Part shown: in pieces, positions 34,253 through 43,710 of the stretch | How the letters are laid out: the number at the start of each line of letters is the position of its first letter | Position numbering within the stretch: the stretch's first letter is position 1 | From: an uncultured Alistipes sp. | GTDB lineage: Bacteria; Bacteroidota; Bacteroidia; Bacteroidales; Rikenellaceae | Direction: 5' to 3' | Length of the DNA: 64,000 bases | Assembly (NCBI GenBank): GCA_900544265.1 | Contig: UQUQ01000004.1 | Coordinates: forward strand, 1 to 64,000 | Translations under genes and position numbers: made by a program | Notes under the pieces: generated by a model | Told to the model about the DNA's origin: nothing | Database searches by the model: none | Seen by the model: the letters and a program-made list of their open reading frames with translations, nothing else

Positions 34253-35011
34253 ATGAAAAAACAGGCTCTCATCACGGGCGCGACATCGGGCATCGGACGC
34301 GCCACGGCCCTGCGCCTCGCACGCGAGGGATACGCCGTCACGGCCACGGGACGCCGCGCCGAGCGGCTCGCCGCCCTCCGCGCCGAGATCGAGGCGGCGG
34401 GCGGCGAGTGCACGACGCTCCGTTTCGACGTCCGCTCCGAGGAGGAGGTGCGCCGCGCACTCGAACCGCTCGAGCGCGTCGACCTGCTGGTCAACAACGC
34501 CGGGCTGGCCGCCGGACTCGAACACATCGACCGGGGCGACACGCGCGACTGGGACGCGATGATCGACACCAACGTCAAGGGGCTGCTCTACGTCACGCGC
34601 GTCATCGCCCCCAAGATGGTGGCCGCGGGCGGCGGACACATCTTCAACATCGGGTCGATCGCCGGCACGGAGCCCTACGAGAACGGCGCCGTCTACTGCG
34701 CCTCGAAGCACGCCGTGCACGCCATCTCGCAGGCCATGCGCGCCGACCTGCTCGCGGCGGGCGTCAAGGTGACCGAAATCCGCCCCGGCATGGTCGAGAC
34801 GGAGTTTTCGCTCGTGCGCTTCCACGGCGACCGCGACCGCGCCGACAAGGTCTACGAGGGGGTCGAGCCCCTGACCGGCGAGGATATTGCCGAAGCAATC
34901 GCATGGTGCGCACAATTACCGGCGCACATGAACGTTAATGATATGGTGCTGATGCCCGCGCAGCAGGCGGGGGCCTACTACACCTGTCGAAAACAAACCG
35001 AAAAAAAGTAA
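34253..35011 (+). CDS. NADP-dependent short-chain dehydrogenase (YdfG-like)
   Basis: A 252-residue classical SDR. The cofactor loop TGATSGIGRA is at the N-terminus, followed by ATGRRAERL (NADP-preferring arginines) and the NNAGLAAGLE motif. The catalytic Tyr148-x3-Lys152 (YCASKHAV) is followed by RPGMVETEFS. It resembles YdfG-type 3-hydroxy-acid dehydrogenases, which oxidise serine or 3-hydroxypropionate-like substrates; the true substrate is not known. ATG 34253 is 20 bp after a -7 box. It is followed 6 bp later by the zinc-peptidase gene and begins a five-gene co-directional run. Confidence 0.92.
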   Translation: MKKQALITGATSGIGRATALRLAREGYAVTATGRRAERLAALRAEIEAAGGECTTLRFDVRSEEEVRRALEPLERVDLLVNNAGLAAGLEHIDRGDTRDWDAMIDTNVKGLLYVTRVIAPKMVAAGGGHIFNIGSIAGTEPYENGAVYCASKHAVHAISQAMRADLLAAGVKVTEIRPGMVETEFSLVRFHGDRDRADKVYEGVEPLTGEDIAEAIAWCAQLPAHMNVNDMVLMPAQQAGAYYTCRKQTEKK

Positions 35012-35017
35012 CACAAC

Positions 35018-35785
35018 ATGACACTACCGCTTATCGCCCTGCTCCAGGCAGGATACTACACCACCACCCAGTCGCAGGCCGCGCACTACTCCGCGGCCAC
35101 GATGGGCATGTTCGTGCTCATCATCGTCATCGGCATCGCCGGATACCTCGTGCAGGCCCGCCTGCAGTCGGTCTTCCGCAAATACTCGCGCGTGCAGTTC
35201 CCCGGCGGGCTCACGGGCGCCGAGGTCGCCGAGAAGATGCTGCGCGACAACAACATCCACAACGTGAAGGTCACGCACGTCGCGGGACACCTTACCGACC
35301 ACTTCAACCCGCAGACGATGACCGTCAACCTGAGCGACTCGGTCTATTCGTCAAACAGCGTCGCCGCCGCGGCCGTCGCCGCGCACGAATGCGGCCACGC
35401 CGTGCAGCACGCCCGCGGCTACGCGCCGCTCACGCTGCGCTCGCAGCTCGTGCCCGTCGTGCAGTTCGCCTCGACGGCCGCCACGTGGGTCATCATCCTC
35501 GGGCTGGTGATCCTGGCCACGACGCGCAACGAACTGCTCTGCTGGATCGGCGTGGGGCTGATCGCCATCTCGGCGCTCTTCTCGCTGGTGACGCTGCCCG
35601 TCGAGTACAACGCCTCGGCCCGGGCCCTCGAATGGCTCCAGGTGAGCCGCACGATGCAGGGCGCGCAGCTCGTCCAGGCCCGCGAGGCCCTCTCGTGGGC
35701 AGCCCGCACCTACCTCGTGGCGGCGTTGAGCGCCATTGCATCGGTGCTCTATTACGTCTTCATGATCCTCGGACGGCGCGAGTAA
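35018..35785 (+). CDS. membrane zinc metallopeptidase (YugP / DUF2268-like neutral zinc peptidase family)
   Basis: A 255-residue membrane protein with an N-terminal helix (residues 28-45), a HECGH zinc motif (His123, Glu124, His127) and two more helices near 150-190, plus one at the C-terminus. This fits the YugP-type neutral zinc metallopeptidases, whose members have a short membrane-facing catalytic domain. The segment AVAAHECGHAVQHARGYAPL is characteristic. Substrates are unknown; a role in membrane-protein turnover is suspected. It lies between the SDR (6 bp) and the SGNH protein (7 bp) in an apparent operon. Confidence 0.9.
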   Translation: MTLPLIALLQAGYYTTTQSQAAHYSAATMGMFVLIIVIGIAGYLVQARLQSVFRKYSRVQFPGGLTGAEVAEKMLRDNNIHNVKVTHVAGHLTDHFNPQTMTVNLSDSVYSSNSVAAAAVAAHECGHAVQHARGYAPLTLRSQLVPVVQFASTAATWVIILGLVILATTRNELLCWIGVGLIAISALFSLVTLPVEYNASARALEWLQVSRTMQGAQLVQAREALSWAARTYLVAALSAIASVLYYVFMILGRRE

Positions 35786-35792
35786 ACGGGCA

Positions 35793-37394
35793 ATGAACTC
35801 CCCGGAAAAGAACTACATCCACAAAAGCTGGCAGGCGGTCGCGGCACTCATCGCAGTGCTCGCGGCCGTGAGTTTCATTCCCCCGCAGAGCATCGGGGGC
35901 GTGAAGCTGCGCCGGGCCAACATCCTCTCGGACCTGCTCGTCTTCGACGACTCGCAGGCCACGGCGGCGGAGGCCGAGCCGCAGCTCTTCGACGAGGAGG
36001 AGTTCCACGTCGACATCTCGGAGGTTGCCGAACGCATCGTCGCCGACACGCTCTTCAGCGAGGTGCAGACCACCTTCCTGTGGGACCTCGCGCAGGTCGA
36101 CCCGACAGCCGCCCCGCGGCACGTCGTGCCCGACACCGTGCGGTGGAGTGCGGCGCTGACCCCCATCGAGGAGGCCGACACCGTCGCCGCACCCTCGTTC
36201 CGCAGTTTCTGCGACACGTTGCTCGCGGCGCGCCGTCCGGTGCGCATCGCCGTGCTGGGCGACTCGTTCATCGAGGGCGACATCCTGACGGCCGACCTGC
36301 GCGAACGGCTGCAGGAGTGCTACGGCGGCGGCGGTCCCGGCTTTGCGCCGATGGCCTCGCCCCTGACGGCCTTCCGCCGCACGGTCAGGACCCAGTCGAA
36401 GGGGTGGACCACCTACAACATCATGCAGCGCCGCACGGCCCCCGAGGCCCTGCGCGCCAACTTCTACGTCTCGGGCTGGGTGAGCCACCCGGCAGCCGGA
36501 GCCTCGACCCGCTGGGAGATGACCGACTACCGGCGGCATCTGGAGGCCTGCTCGTCGGCCCGCGTGCTCTTCCTCTCGCCCGCCGCAAGCCGCGTCGAGG
36601 TGACGCTCAACGACACGCTGCACCGCGAATTTGCCATCCCGGCCGCCGCGGCCGTGCGGCAGATCGAGGTCCGCGCCCCGCGGATCCGCTCGCTCGCCTT
36701 CCGCGTCGTCTCGGGCACCGATGGGTTCATCGGCTACGGCGCGATCTTCGAGGGCGGCGGCGTCACGGTGGACAACTACTCGGTGCGCAGCAACAACGGG
36801 CAGGCAATGTTCTGGACCAATCCGTCGGTCAACGCCCAAATCGACGCCTTCGCGCACTACGACCTGGTGATCCTCCAGTACGGGCTCAACATCATGCAGT
36901 CGGGCGTTAGGAACTACCGCGCCTACTCGGCGCAGATCGAGAAGATGATCGCCTACGTCAGGGAGTGCTTCCCGCGCGCCGCGGTCCTCGTGCTGGGGGT
37001 CAGCGACCGCTCGGTCCGCACCGACGCGGGCTTCGAGCCCATGGATGCCATCCCCTTCATGCTCGACTGGCAGCGGCAGGCGGCCCGCAACGCCGGAGCG
37101 GCCTTCTGGCCGACGTGCGACGCCATGCGCGCCGAAGGCGGCATGGAGGCCTTCGTGCAGAACGGCTGGGCCGGCAAGGACTTCACGCACATCAACTACG
37201 CCGGCGGGCGGAGTGTCGCCCGCGCGCTCTGCGACGCCGTGAATGCCGAGACGCAGCGCATCCACGCCGCACGCGAGGCTGCCGCGCTGCGCCACCGGCA
37301 GGAGGCGCTGCTCGACTCGGCGCGCCGGGCCGAAATCGACCGGCAGCTGCTCCCCGCCGCGGTCACCCAACCCCTTAACGCCCCGCTCGAATGA
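35793..37394 (+). CDS. membrane-anchored SGNH/GDSL-type protein, partner of the MBOAT acyltransferase
   Basis: A 533-residue protein with one N-terminal membrane helix (residues 15-30) and an SGNH-hydrolase fold. Block I is AVLGDSFIEGD (Ser in GDS), and a C-terminal block V-like DFTHINYAGG carries the Asp-x2-His pair. The middle includes GGGGPGFAPMASPL and a jelly-roll-like insert. Proteins of this type act with MBOAT acyltransferases (as AlgJ/AlgX or DltD do) to transfer acyl groups to extracytoplasmic polymers. The stop overlaps the start of the MBOAT gene (ATGA, 37391-37394), strongly supporting the pairing. The acceptor is unknown. Confidence 0.82.
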   Translation: MNSPEKNYIHKSWQAVAALIAVLAAVSFIPPQSIGGVKLRRANILSDLLVFDDSQATAAEAEPQLFDEEEFHVDISEVAERIVADTLFSEVQTTFLWDLAQVDPTAAPRHVVPDTVRWSAALTPIEEADTVAAPSFRSFCDTLLAARRPVRIAVLGDSFIEGDILTADLRERLQECYGGGGPGFAPMASPLTAFRRTVRTQSKGWTTYNIMQRRTAPEALRANFYVSGWVSHPAAGASTRWEMTDYRRHLEACSSARVLFLSPAASRVEVTLNDTLHREFAIPAAAAVRQIEVRAPRIRSLAFRVVSGTDGFIGYGAIFEGGGVTVDNYSVRSNNGQAMFWTNPSVNAQIDAFAHYDLVILQYGLNIMQSGVRNYRAYSAQIEKMIAYVRECFPRAAVLVLGVSDRSVRTDAGFEPMDAIPFMLDWQRQAARNAGAAFWPTCDAMRAEGGMEAFVQNGWAGKDFTHINYAGGRSVARALCDAVNAETQRIHAAREAAALRHRQEALLDSARRAEIDRQLLPAAVTQPLNAPLE

Positions 37395-38893
37395 CACTGC
37401 CCACGGCGGAGGGCCTGACCGACAAGCTCCAGGCCCTGCTGACATACGACGCCACGCAGCCGCTGATCTTCAGCAGCGGGCTCTTCCTGTTCCTCTTCGC
37501 GGGGTTCCTGCTCGTATACAGCGCCGTGCGCCGCGCCACGCTGGCACGCATCGTCTACGTCATCCTCTTCTCGCTCTACTTCTACTACAAGTCGAGCGGC
37601 ATCTACTTCCTGCTGCTCGTCTTCGCCGCGACGAGCGACTTTCTGATCGCGCAGGCGATCGCCCGCAGCAAGGGGCGCACGGCGCGCCGCTGGCTCGTGG
37701 TGTTGAGCGTCGCGGTCAACCTCGGAATGCTCGGCTATTTCAAGTACACGAACTTCCTGATCGACATCGCCAACCAGCTCTTCGGGCAGGGATTCCTCCA
37801 GTTCCAGAACATCTTCCTGCCGGTCGGCATCTCGTTCTTCGTCTTCCAGTCGATGAGCTACACGATCGACGTCTACCGCGGGCAGCTCCAGCCCCTGCGC
37901 AACTGGCTGGACTACCTCTTCTACCTCTCGTTCTTCCCGCAGCTGGTCGCCGGACCCATCGTCCGGGCCCGGGACTTCATCCCGCAGATCCGGCGCGAGC
38001 CCTTCGTCTCGCGCGAGATGTTCGGCACGGGCGTCTTCCTCATCCTCACGGGACTGTTCAAGAAGGCCATCATCTCGGACTACATCTCGCTGAACTTCGT
38101 GGACCGCGTCTTCGACGAGCCGCTGCTCTACACCGGCTTCGAGTGCCTGGCGGGCATCTACGGCTATGCGCTACAGATCTACTGCGACTTCTCGGGCTAC
38201 TCCGACATGGCCATCGGCATCGCCCTGCTGCTGGGCTTCCACTTCCCCAAAAACTTCGACGCCCCCTACAAGTCGGCGACGATCACCGAATTCTGGCGGC
38301 GCTGGCACATCTCGCTCTCGTCGTGGCTGCGCGACTACCTCTACATCTCGCTGGGCGGCAACCGCAAGGGACGCCTGCGCACCTACGGAAACCTGCTGCT
38401 GACGATGCTGCTGGGCGGCCTGTGGCACGGTGCCGCCGTGCGCTTCATCCTCTGGGGCGGGCTGCACGGCGTGGCGCTGGCCCTGCACAAGCTGTGGCTC
38501 GCGCGGGTGCCGGGGGCCAAGGTCCGCGGCTGCGAGATGCACTGGTGGAGCCGCGCAGCAGGCATCTTCCTTACCTTCAACCTCGTATCGCTGGGCTGGC
38601 TGATGTTCCGCGCCGAGTCGATGCAGACCGTCTCGCTCATGCTGCACCAGATCGTCGAGAACTTCAACGCCCCGATGATCCCGCAGGTGCTCGCGGGCTA
38701 CGCCGGGGTCTTCGCCCTGATCGGCGCGGGCTACGTGCTGCACCTGCTGCCCGGCACGGTCGACGCCCTGGCGCGGCGCATCGTCGTGCACGCCCCGCTC
38801 GTGCTGCAGGTCGTGATGGCCGCGGCGATGATCTGGTGCGTCATGCAGATCAAGTCGAGCGACATCCAGCCCTTCATCTACTTCCAGTTCTGA
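37391..38893 (+). CDS. MBOAT-family membrane O-acyltransferase (AlgI/DltB-like)
   Basis: A 500-residue polytopic membrane protein of the MBOAT family. Signatures are FWRRWHISLSSWLRDYLYIS, then GGNRKG, and the active-site region GGLWHGAAVRFILWGGLHG, in which the His is the conserved catalytic residue. It moves acyl groups (usually acetyl) across the membrane onto a surface glycan or lipid, working with the overlapping SGNH gene. The length is typical of AlgI relatives. It is followed 20 bp later by a PAP2 phosphatase gene. No glycan synthesis genes are nearby, so the acceptor cannot be named. Confidence 0.93.
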   Translation: MTLPTAEGLTDKLQALLTYDATQPLIFSSGLFLFLFAGFLLVYSAVRRATLARIVYVILFSLYFYYKSSGIYFLLLVFAATSDFLIAQAIARSKGRTARRWLVVLSVAVNLGMLGYFKYTNFLIDIANQLFGQGFLQFQNIFLPVGISFFVFQSMSYTIDVYRGQLQPLRNWLDYLFYLSFFPQLVAGPIVRARDFIPQIRREPFVSREMFGTGVFLILTGLFKKAIISDYISLNFVDRVFDEPLLYTGFECLAGIYGYALQIYCDFSGYSDMAIGIALLLGFHFPKNFDAPYKSATITEFWRRWHISLSSWLRDYLYISLGGNRKGRLRTYGNLLLTMLLGGLWHGAAVRFILWGGLHGVALALHKLWLARVPGAKVRGCEMHWWSRAAGIFLTFNLVSLGWLMFRAESMQTVSLMLHQIVENFNAPMIPQVLAGYAGVFALIGAGYVLHLLPGTVDALARRIVVHAPLVLQVVMAAAMIWCVMQIKSSDIQPFIYFQF

Positions 38894-38913
38894 ACACGTA
38901 AACCCGCACTCCG

Positions 38914-39588
38914 GTGACACACTTCGACCACAGCCTCTTCCTCGCGCTCAACTTCGACGGCGGCCCCTGCTGGGACCGCGTGATGCTCACGCTCTCCGGC
39001 ACGGCGGTCTGGATACCGCTCTACCTGCTGATCATCTGGCTGGTGCTGCGCCGCACGGGCTGGCGCGGGCTGCTGCTCTTCCTCGTGCTGATGGCCGCGG
39101 CCGTGGGGCTGGCGGACATCACGGCCGGCATCTTCAAGCACAACGGCCTGCTGGGCGACCTGCTGCCGGGGCTGGAGCCCCGCTGGCGGCCGATGTTCAC
39201 CCCCTCGCTCGAGGGGCTCGACATCGCCCCCGACTCGCTGCGCACGCTGCGCCGCCTGACGCCCGAGGCACTGCACGCCGCGGGATACTCCGGGCAATGG
39301 GCCGTCCACGTCCCCGTCGAGGCGGTGAGCGGCCGCTTCGGCACCGTCTCGGCACACGCCGCCACGTTCGTGGCCCTGGCGGTCCTCTCGGCCGCCGCGA
39401 TCCGCCGCCGGTGGTTCACCCTGCTCGTAACGCTCGCGGCCGCCGCGGTCTGCTACTCGCGCATCTACCTCGGCAAGCACTTCCCGATGGACCTCGTGTG
39501 GGGCGCCCTGGTGGGCGCAGTGCTCGGATACGCCGCCTGGCGGCTCTTCCGCCGCTTCGCAATGAACGGAAACGGGGCCCTGCGATAA
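38914..39588 (+). CDS. PAP2-family membrane phosphatase
   Basis: A 224-residue membrane protein with about five helices. PAP2 signatures are partly divergent. Motif 1 reads FKHNGLLGDLLPGLEPRWRP (K..RP with long spacing). Motif 2 reads TVSAHAATF in place of PSGH, keeping Ser and His. Motif 3 is SRIYLGKHFPMDLVWG with the catalytic Arg, His and Asp. Such enzymes dephosphorylate lipid phosphates such as undecaprenyl pyrophosphate, phosphatidylglycerophosphate or lipid A. The start is GTG at 38914. It ends inside the hairpin at 39564-39609. Confidence 0.82.
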   Translation: MTHFDHSLFLALNFDGGPCWDRVMLTLSGTAVWIPLYLLIIWLVLRRTGWRGLLLFLVLMAAAVGLADITAGIFKHNGLLGDLLPGLEPRWRPMFTPSLEGLDIAPDSLRTLRRLTPEALHAAGYSGQWAVHVPVEAVSGRFGTVSAHAATFVALAVLSAAAIRRRWFTLLVTLAAAAVCYSRIYLGKHFPMDLVWGALVGAVLGYAAWRLFRRFAMNGNGALR

Positions 39589-39609
39589 CGCAGCGCCCCG
39601 TTTCCGTTC
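39564..39609. terminator. shared bidirectional hairpin at the end of convergent genes
   Basis: GAACGGAAACGGGGC (39564-39578) pairs with 39595-39609, with an inner stem CTGCG/CGCAG. The PAP2 stop codon lies in the loop. It probably serves both the PAP2 gene and the convergent nuclease gene ending at 39635. Confidence 0.7.
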
Positions 39610-39634
39610 TCCGGCCGCTCGCGGAGGGGGGGGG

Positions 39635-41806
39635 TCAGAAGCCCCACTCCTCGGGCACGGGCGTGCGGCTCTTCACCTCCGCGGGCACCTCGGGAAAGAG
39701 GGTCAGCCCGGTCTGCTGCTCGATGTAGGAGACCGGCACGGCGATCTCGCGCAGCTGCTGCCGCACGCTGCCGAGGCTGCGGTCGGTGAAGGTCTCGACC
39801 CAAAAGCCGACCGCCTGCAGCTCGTCGGCCGTGCAATCCTGCACGCGCTTGCCTGTCGTGCCGCTGCGCGTGCGCAACGCGGCCTTGAACTGGTGCGTGG
39901 GGATGACGCAGAGCTTCTGCGCCGGGTCGGGCGAGGGTTCGTTGAAGTTCGAGGAGTCGTATTCGGTCCACCGCTCGTGTTCGTAGTGACACCCGGCCAC
40001 GACGAAGAGCGTATCGGAGACGATGTTCCGGTTTTCCGACCCGTCGTCGGCCGAGATGTCGTTCTGCGTGTTGCGCGAGCCCGATAACACCGCCTCGACG
40101 CAGCTCCACACCGCGGAGAAGGCGCCCGCCGACGCGTTGGGCTGCGGTGCGACGTTCGTCGGATAGAAGGTCTGCCGGTTGATTTCGCGGTCGGCGCCGC
40201 CCCGCTCGCTCGACATGCAGAGGTGCCCCTTCGTCCAGCTGCCCGAGCGTCCCAGCATCCCGAGTACGGAGGTCGACCAGTACTGGTAGGGGTCCGAACC
40301 GGTCGGGCCGTCGCTGCGGTAGATCTTCGCCTGGTACTCCTCGCCGAGGGCCGGGTCGGGCGCCCACGGATCGGGCGACGTGCGGCCGTAGCCGCCTTCG
40401 CGGTAGCAGGCATGCAGCGGATAGGCGACCCAGACGGGGTTGTGACGGCGCGTGTCGTAGCCATAGGAGTAGTTGCGCACCCGCTTGCGGGAGTTGACCG
40501 TCTCGGTCCAGTGCGTGAAGTAGGCCCTGTCGCCCGAAAGTTCGGCCCGGTCACCGGCCGGCTCCCGCCAGTCGGCGGGCAGCTCGGGGAAGCGGTAAGG
40601 CTCGACGTGCAGGTCGATGCGCTCACCACCGCCGCCCGCCACGAGCCGCAGGTCGTCGAAGTTCAGGCCATACTGCCGCTCGGTCCCCGTCGGCGTGAAG
40701 CGGATGTAGAGGCTCCCGACGGGCTCGGTGATGGTGAACCCCACCGTGGCGAGGGTCCAGGTGTTGTAGGTCGCGGCGGCCGTGTAGGAGAGCGGCTTCC
40801 ACGTCACGCCGTCGGAGCTCAACGCGAGGGTCATGTCGTCGGACGGGAAGAGCGCGCCGAACGAGAGCGTATAGTCGGTCACGCCGGCCGGCAGCGCGAT
40901 GCCGCCGACCGTGAAGTAGTCCGTGGCGGGGTTGTAGTACATCCGGGCGTAACTGCCGCCCGATGCCTCCGAATAGCGTCCCGCCGAGCCGTAGCTGCTG
41001 GCGATCTGCACGTTGTAGACCGCATACCGCACCTCCGCGGCCCCGGTGCCGGAGTGCGTCTGCCACGACGTGTCCTGATTGGCCCAGACCCACGAGGAGC
41101 GCTCTCCGCCGAAGTCGAGTGCGAAGATGGCCTGCTGCGGCTCGGCGGCGCGACGCACCGTCACGCGGGCGGTCACGGCCTCGGGGCCCTCGCCCGCCGT
41201 CACCTCCAGCACGCATTCGGTATCGGCCGGGACCTCCTCGATGAGGATCGCCGCGTCGCCCTCGCCCGAAGCGGGCGAGAAGCGGAGCGCCGCATCGGAG
41301 GAGGCGACCCACGGGGCGTTGCTCTCCACGGTGACGACGTGCGTTGCCGGATCGTCCGGATCGAAGAGCAGCGTCTCGGGCGTCACCGAGAGGTGCACCG
41401 GCTCCGCCCCGCGGCGCGTGACGGAGATCATCCCGCCCGACACGCCGCCTCCGCCGGCCTGCACGCCCAGCCGGATGGTCGTACCTTCGGGCATCGACAT
41501 CAGCGTGAAGCGCCCGTCACCCGAGCCGGAGGCGGGCGAGACCGAGACGGCGGCATCCTCCGGTGTCCAGACGACCTGCCAGGAGGTGTTGGCCGCGACC
41601 TCGACGACGTTGCGCGCCGCATTCTCCTCGTCGAAGAGGAACGATCCGGAGGTGATCGCGGCGTAGCGGTCATCCTCCGACGTGCCGTCCGTGCAGGCGA
41701 CGGCGAAGATGGAGATCAGCAGAAGGACGGCCGTCAGCAGCAGCGCCGCAAAGCGCAGCGCCCCGCGGCCCGAGAGCGGAATCCGAACGGGTAAAGGGTG
41801 TTTCAT
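39635..41806 (-). CDS. secreted BACON-domain DNA/RNA non-specific endonuclease-like lipoprotein
   Basis: A 723-residue lipoprotein (signal ending IFAVACTDG). Two BACON-like beta domains (about residues 45-115 and 120-205), a choice-anchor-like jelly roll (about 210-365) and a C-terminal NUC1-type beta-beta-alpha-metal nuclease domain follow in order. In the nuclease domain the usual DRGH is TKGH (His528 in SWTKGHLCMSS). The downstream metal-ligand Asn segment (QTFYPTNVAPQ) is kept. The changed Asp-Arg may lower activity or alter specificity. It is probably on the cell surface, degrading environmental nucleic acid. ATG 41806 gives a proper lipoprotein signal. Transcribed alone, convergent with PAP2. 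Confidence 0.85.
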   Translation of the reverse strand: MKHPLPVRIPLSGRGALRFAALLLTAVLLLISIFAVACTDGTSEDDRYAAITSGSFLFDEENAARNVVEVAANTSWQVVWTPEDAAVSVSPASGSGDGRFTLMSMPEGTTIRLGVQAGGGGVSGGMISVTRRGAEPVHLSVTPETLLFDPDDPATHVVTVESNAPWVASSDAALRFSPASGEGDAAILIEEVPADTECVLEVTAGEGPEAVTARVTVRRAAEPQQAIFALDFGGERSSWVWANQDTSWQTHSGTGAAEVRYAVYNVQIASSYGSAGRYSEASGGSYARMYYNPATDYFTVGGIALPAGVTDYTLSFGALFPSDDMTLALSSDGVTWKPLSYTAAATYNTWTLATVGFTITEPVGSLYIRFTPTGTERQYGLNFDDLRLVAGGGGERIDLHVEPYRFPELPADWREPAGDRAELSGDRAYFTHWTETVNSRKRVRNYSYGYDTRRHNPVWVAYPLHACYREGGYGRTSPDPWAPDPALGEEYQAKIYRSDGPTGSDPYQYWSTSVLGMLGRSGSWTKGHLCMSSERGGADREINRQTFYPTNVAPQPNASAGAFSAVWSCVEAVLSGSRNTQNDISADDGSENRNIVSDTLFVVAGCHYEHERWTEYDSSNFNEPSPDPAQKLCVIPTHQFKAALRTRSGTTGKRVQDCTADELQAVGFWVETFTDRSLGSVRQQLREIAVPVSYIEQQTGLTLFPEVPAEVKSRTPVPEEWGF

Positions 41807-41942
41807 GGCAAAACGGGAATAGGTCTCGGACAAAATTAAATGCCGCGCGCCCACCGTCTCTTTCAGAACGTACATATCCGCTTGCAAAGCGTATATGAAC
41901 GATTCGCGGCCGCGGCGGGCGTGAAATTCGCGGGAAAATTAT

Positions 41943-41950
41943 TAACTTTG
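41943..41950 (+). promoter_or_regulatory. -7 promoter box (TAACTTTG) of lysS
   Basis: An exact TAnnTTTG match 35 bp upstream of the lysS start codon, within an AT-rich stretch. Confidence 0.65.
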
Positions 41951-41985
41951 CACGGATAATCCGAAACATCAAAAAAAGATCACAT

Positions 41986-43710
41986 ATGGCTATCGAACTC
42001 AGTGAACAGGAACAGTTGCGCAGACGGTCGCTCCAGGCACTGCGCGATCTGGGCATAAACCCCTACCCCGCAGCGCGTTACGACGTAACGGCCACGGCCC
42101 GTGAAATCGCCGAGAACTACGACGAGGCGAAGGGCAACTACCAGCAGGTGCGCATCGCCGGCCGCATCATGTCGCGCCGCATCATGGGCAGCGCCTCGTT
42201 CTTCGAGCTGCAGGACCACACGGGCCGCATCCAGGTCTACATCCGCCGCGACGACATCTGCCCCGAGGGCGATCCGACGCTCTACAACACGGTCTTCAAG
42301 AAGCTGCTCGACATCGGCGACTTCGTGGGCGTCGAGGGCTTTGCCTTCCACACGAACACCGGCGAGCTGTCGGTACACTGCCGCGCGCTGACCCTCCTCT
42401 CGAAGTCGATCCGCCCGCTGCCCGTCGTCAAGGAGAAGGACGGACAGACCTTCGACGCCTTCACCGATCCGGAGATGCGCTACCGCCAGCGCTACGTCGA
42501 CCTGGTGGTCAATCCGCAGGTGCGCGAAACCTTCATCAAGCGGTCGCGCATCATCACCGCCATGCGCGAGTTCTTCAACGAGCGGGGCTACGTCGAGGTC
42601 GAGACCCCGATTCTGCAGCCCATTCCGGGCGGTGCGTCGGCGCGTCCCTTCATCACGCACCACAACGCCCTGGACACCGACTTCTACATGCGCATCGCCA
42701 CGGAGCTCTACCTCAAGCGGCTGATCGTCGGAGGCTTCGAAGGCGTCTACGAGCTCGGCAAGAACTTCCGCAACGAGGGCATGGACCGCACGCACAACCC
42801 CGAGTTCACCTGCATGGAGATCTACGTCGCCTACAAGGACTACCTCTGGATGATGGGCTTCACCGAGCAGCTGCTCGAGCGCATCTCCACGGTGGTGAAC
42901 GGCACGACGGAGCTGACCATCGACGGACGGCAGATTTCGTTCAAGGCGCCGTTCCGCCGCGTGACGATGACCGACGCCATCCGCGAGAAGACCGGATACG
43001 ACATCACGGGCCAGAGCGAGGAGCAGCTGCGCGAAGCCTGCAAGCGTCTCAACGTCGAGACCGACGAGACGATGGGCAAGGGCAAGCTCATCGACGCCAT
43101 CTTCGGCCAGTACTGCGAACCGGACTTCATCCAGCCGACGTTCGTCTGCGACTACCCGATCGAGATGTCGCCCCTGTGCAAGCGGCACCGCTCGAATCCC
43201 GACCTGACGGAGCGCTTCGAGCTCTTCGTCAACGGCAAGGAGCTCTGCAACGCCTACTCGGAGCTGAACGACCCGATCGACCAGCTGGAGCGCTTCCAGG
43301 AGCAGCTGCGCCTCTCGGAGAAGGGCGACGACGAGGCGATGTTCATCGACATGGACTTCGTCCGCGCGCTCGAGTACGGCATGCCGACCTGCTCGGGTAT
43401 GGGCATGGGTATCGACCGGCTGGTGATGTTCATGCTCGACCAAAGCTCGATCCAGGACGTGCTCTTCTTCCCGACGATGCGTCCCGAGAAGAAGGTCGTG
43501 GCCGACGCTCCCGAGAAGTACACCGCCATCGGCGTACCCGAGGAGTGGGTCCCGGTGATCCAGAAGATGGGCTACATCACCGTCGAGTCGCTGCGCAAGC
43601 TCGCGCCGGGCAAGTTCTTCAACGACCTGTGCGGCTTCAACAAGAAGAACAAGCTCGGACTGAAGGCCCCCTCGATCGAGCAGGTCAAGGCGTGGTGCGC
43701 CGGAGAGTAG
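41986..43710 (+). CDS. lysS: lysyl-tRNA synthetase, class II
   Basis: A 574-residue class II synthetase that attaches lysine to tRNA-Lys. The N-terminal OB-fold anticodon-binding domain (about 55-160, GRIMSRRIMGSASFFELQDHTGRIQVYIR) is followed by the catalytic domain with motif 2 (NFRNEGMDRTHNPEFTCMEIY) and motif 3 (GMGMGIDRLVMFML). It has a C-terminal extension of about 75 residues (EKYTAIGVPEEWVPVIQKMGY onward) beyond the usual roughly 500-residue length, as in other Bacteroidetes enzymes. It has its own promoter box and is separated from tpiA by 180 bp. Confidence 0.97.
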   Translation: MAIELSEQEQLRRRSLQALRDLGINPYPAARYDVTATAREIAENYDEAKGNYQQVRIAGRIMSRRIMGSASFFELQDHTGRIQVYIRRDDICPEGDPTLYNTVFKKLLDIGDFVGVEGFAFHTNTGELSVHCRALTLLSKSIRPLPVVKEKDGQTFDAFTDPEMRYRQRYVDLVVNPQVRETFIKRSRIITAMREFFNERGYVEVETPILQPIPGGASARPFITHHNALDTDFYMRIATELYLKRLIVGGFEGVYELGKNFRNEGMDRTHNPEFTCMEIYVAYKDYLWMMGFTEQLLERISTVVNGTTELTIDGRQISFKAPFRRVTMTDAIREKTGYDITGQSEEQLREACKRLNVETDETMGKGKLIDAIFGQYCEPDFIQPTFVCDYPIEMSPLCKRHRSNPDLTERFELFVNGKELCNAYSELNDPIDQLERFQEQLRLSEKGDDEAMFIDMDFVRALEYGMPTCSGMGMGIDRLVMFMLDQSSIQDVLFFPTMRPEKKVVADAPEKYTAIGVPEEWVPVIQKMGYITVESLRKLAPGKFFNDLCGFNKKNKLGLKAPSIEQVKAWCAGE

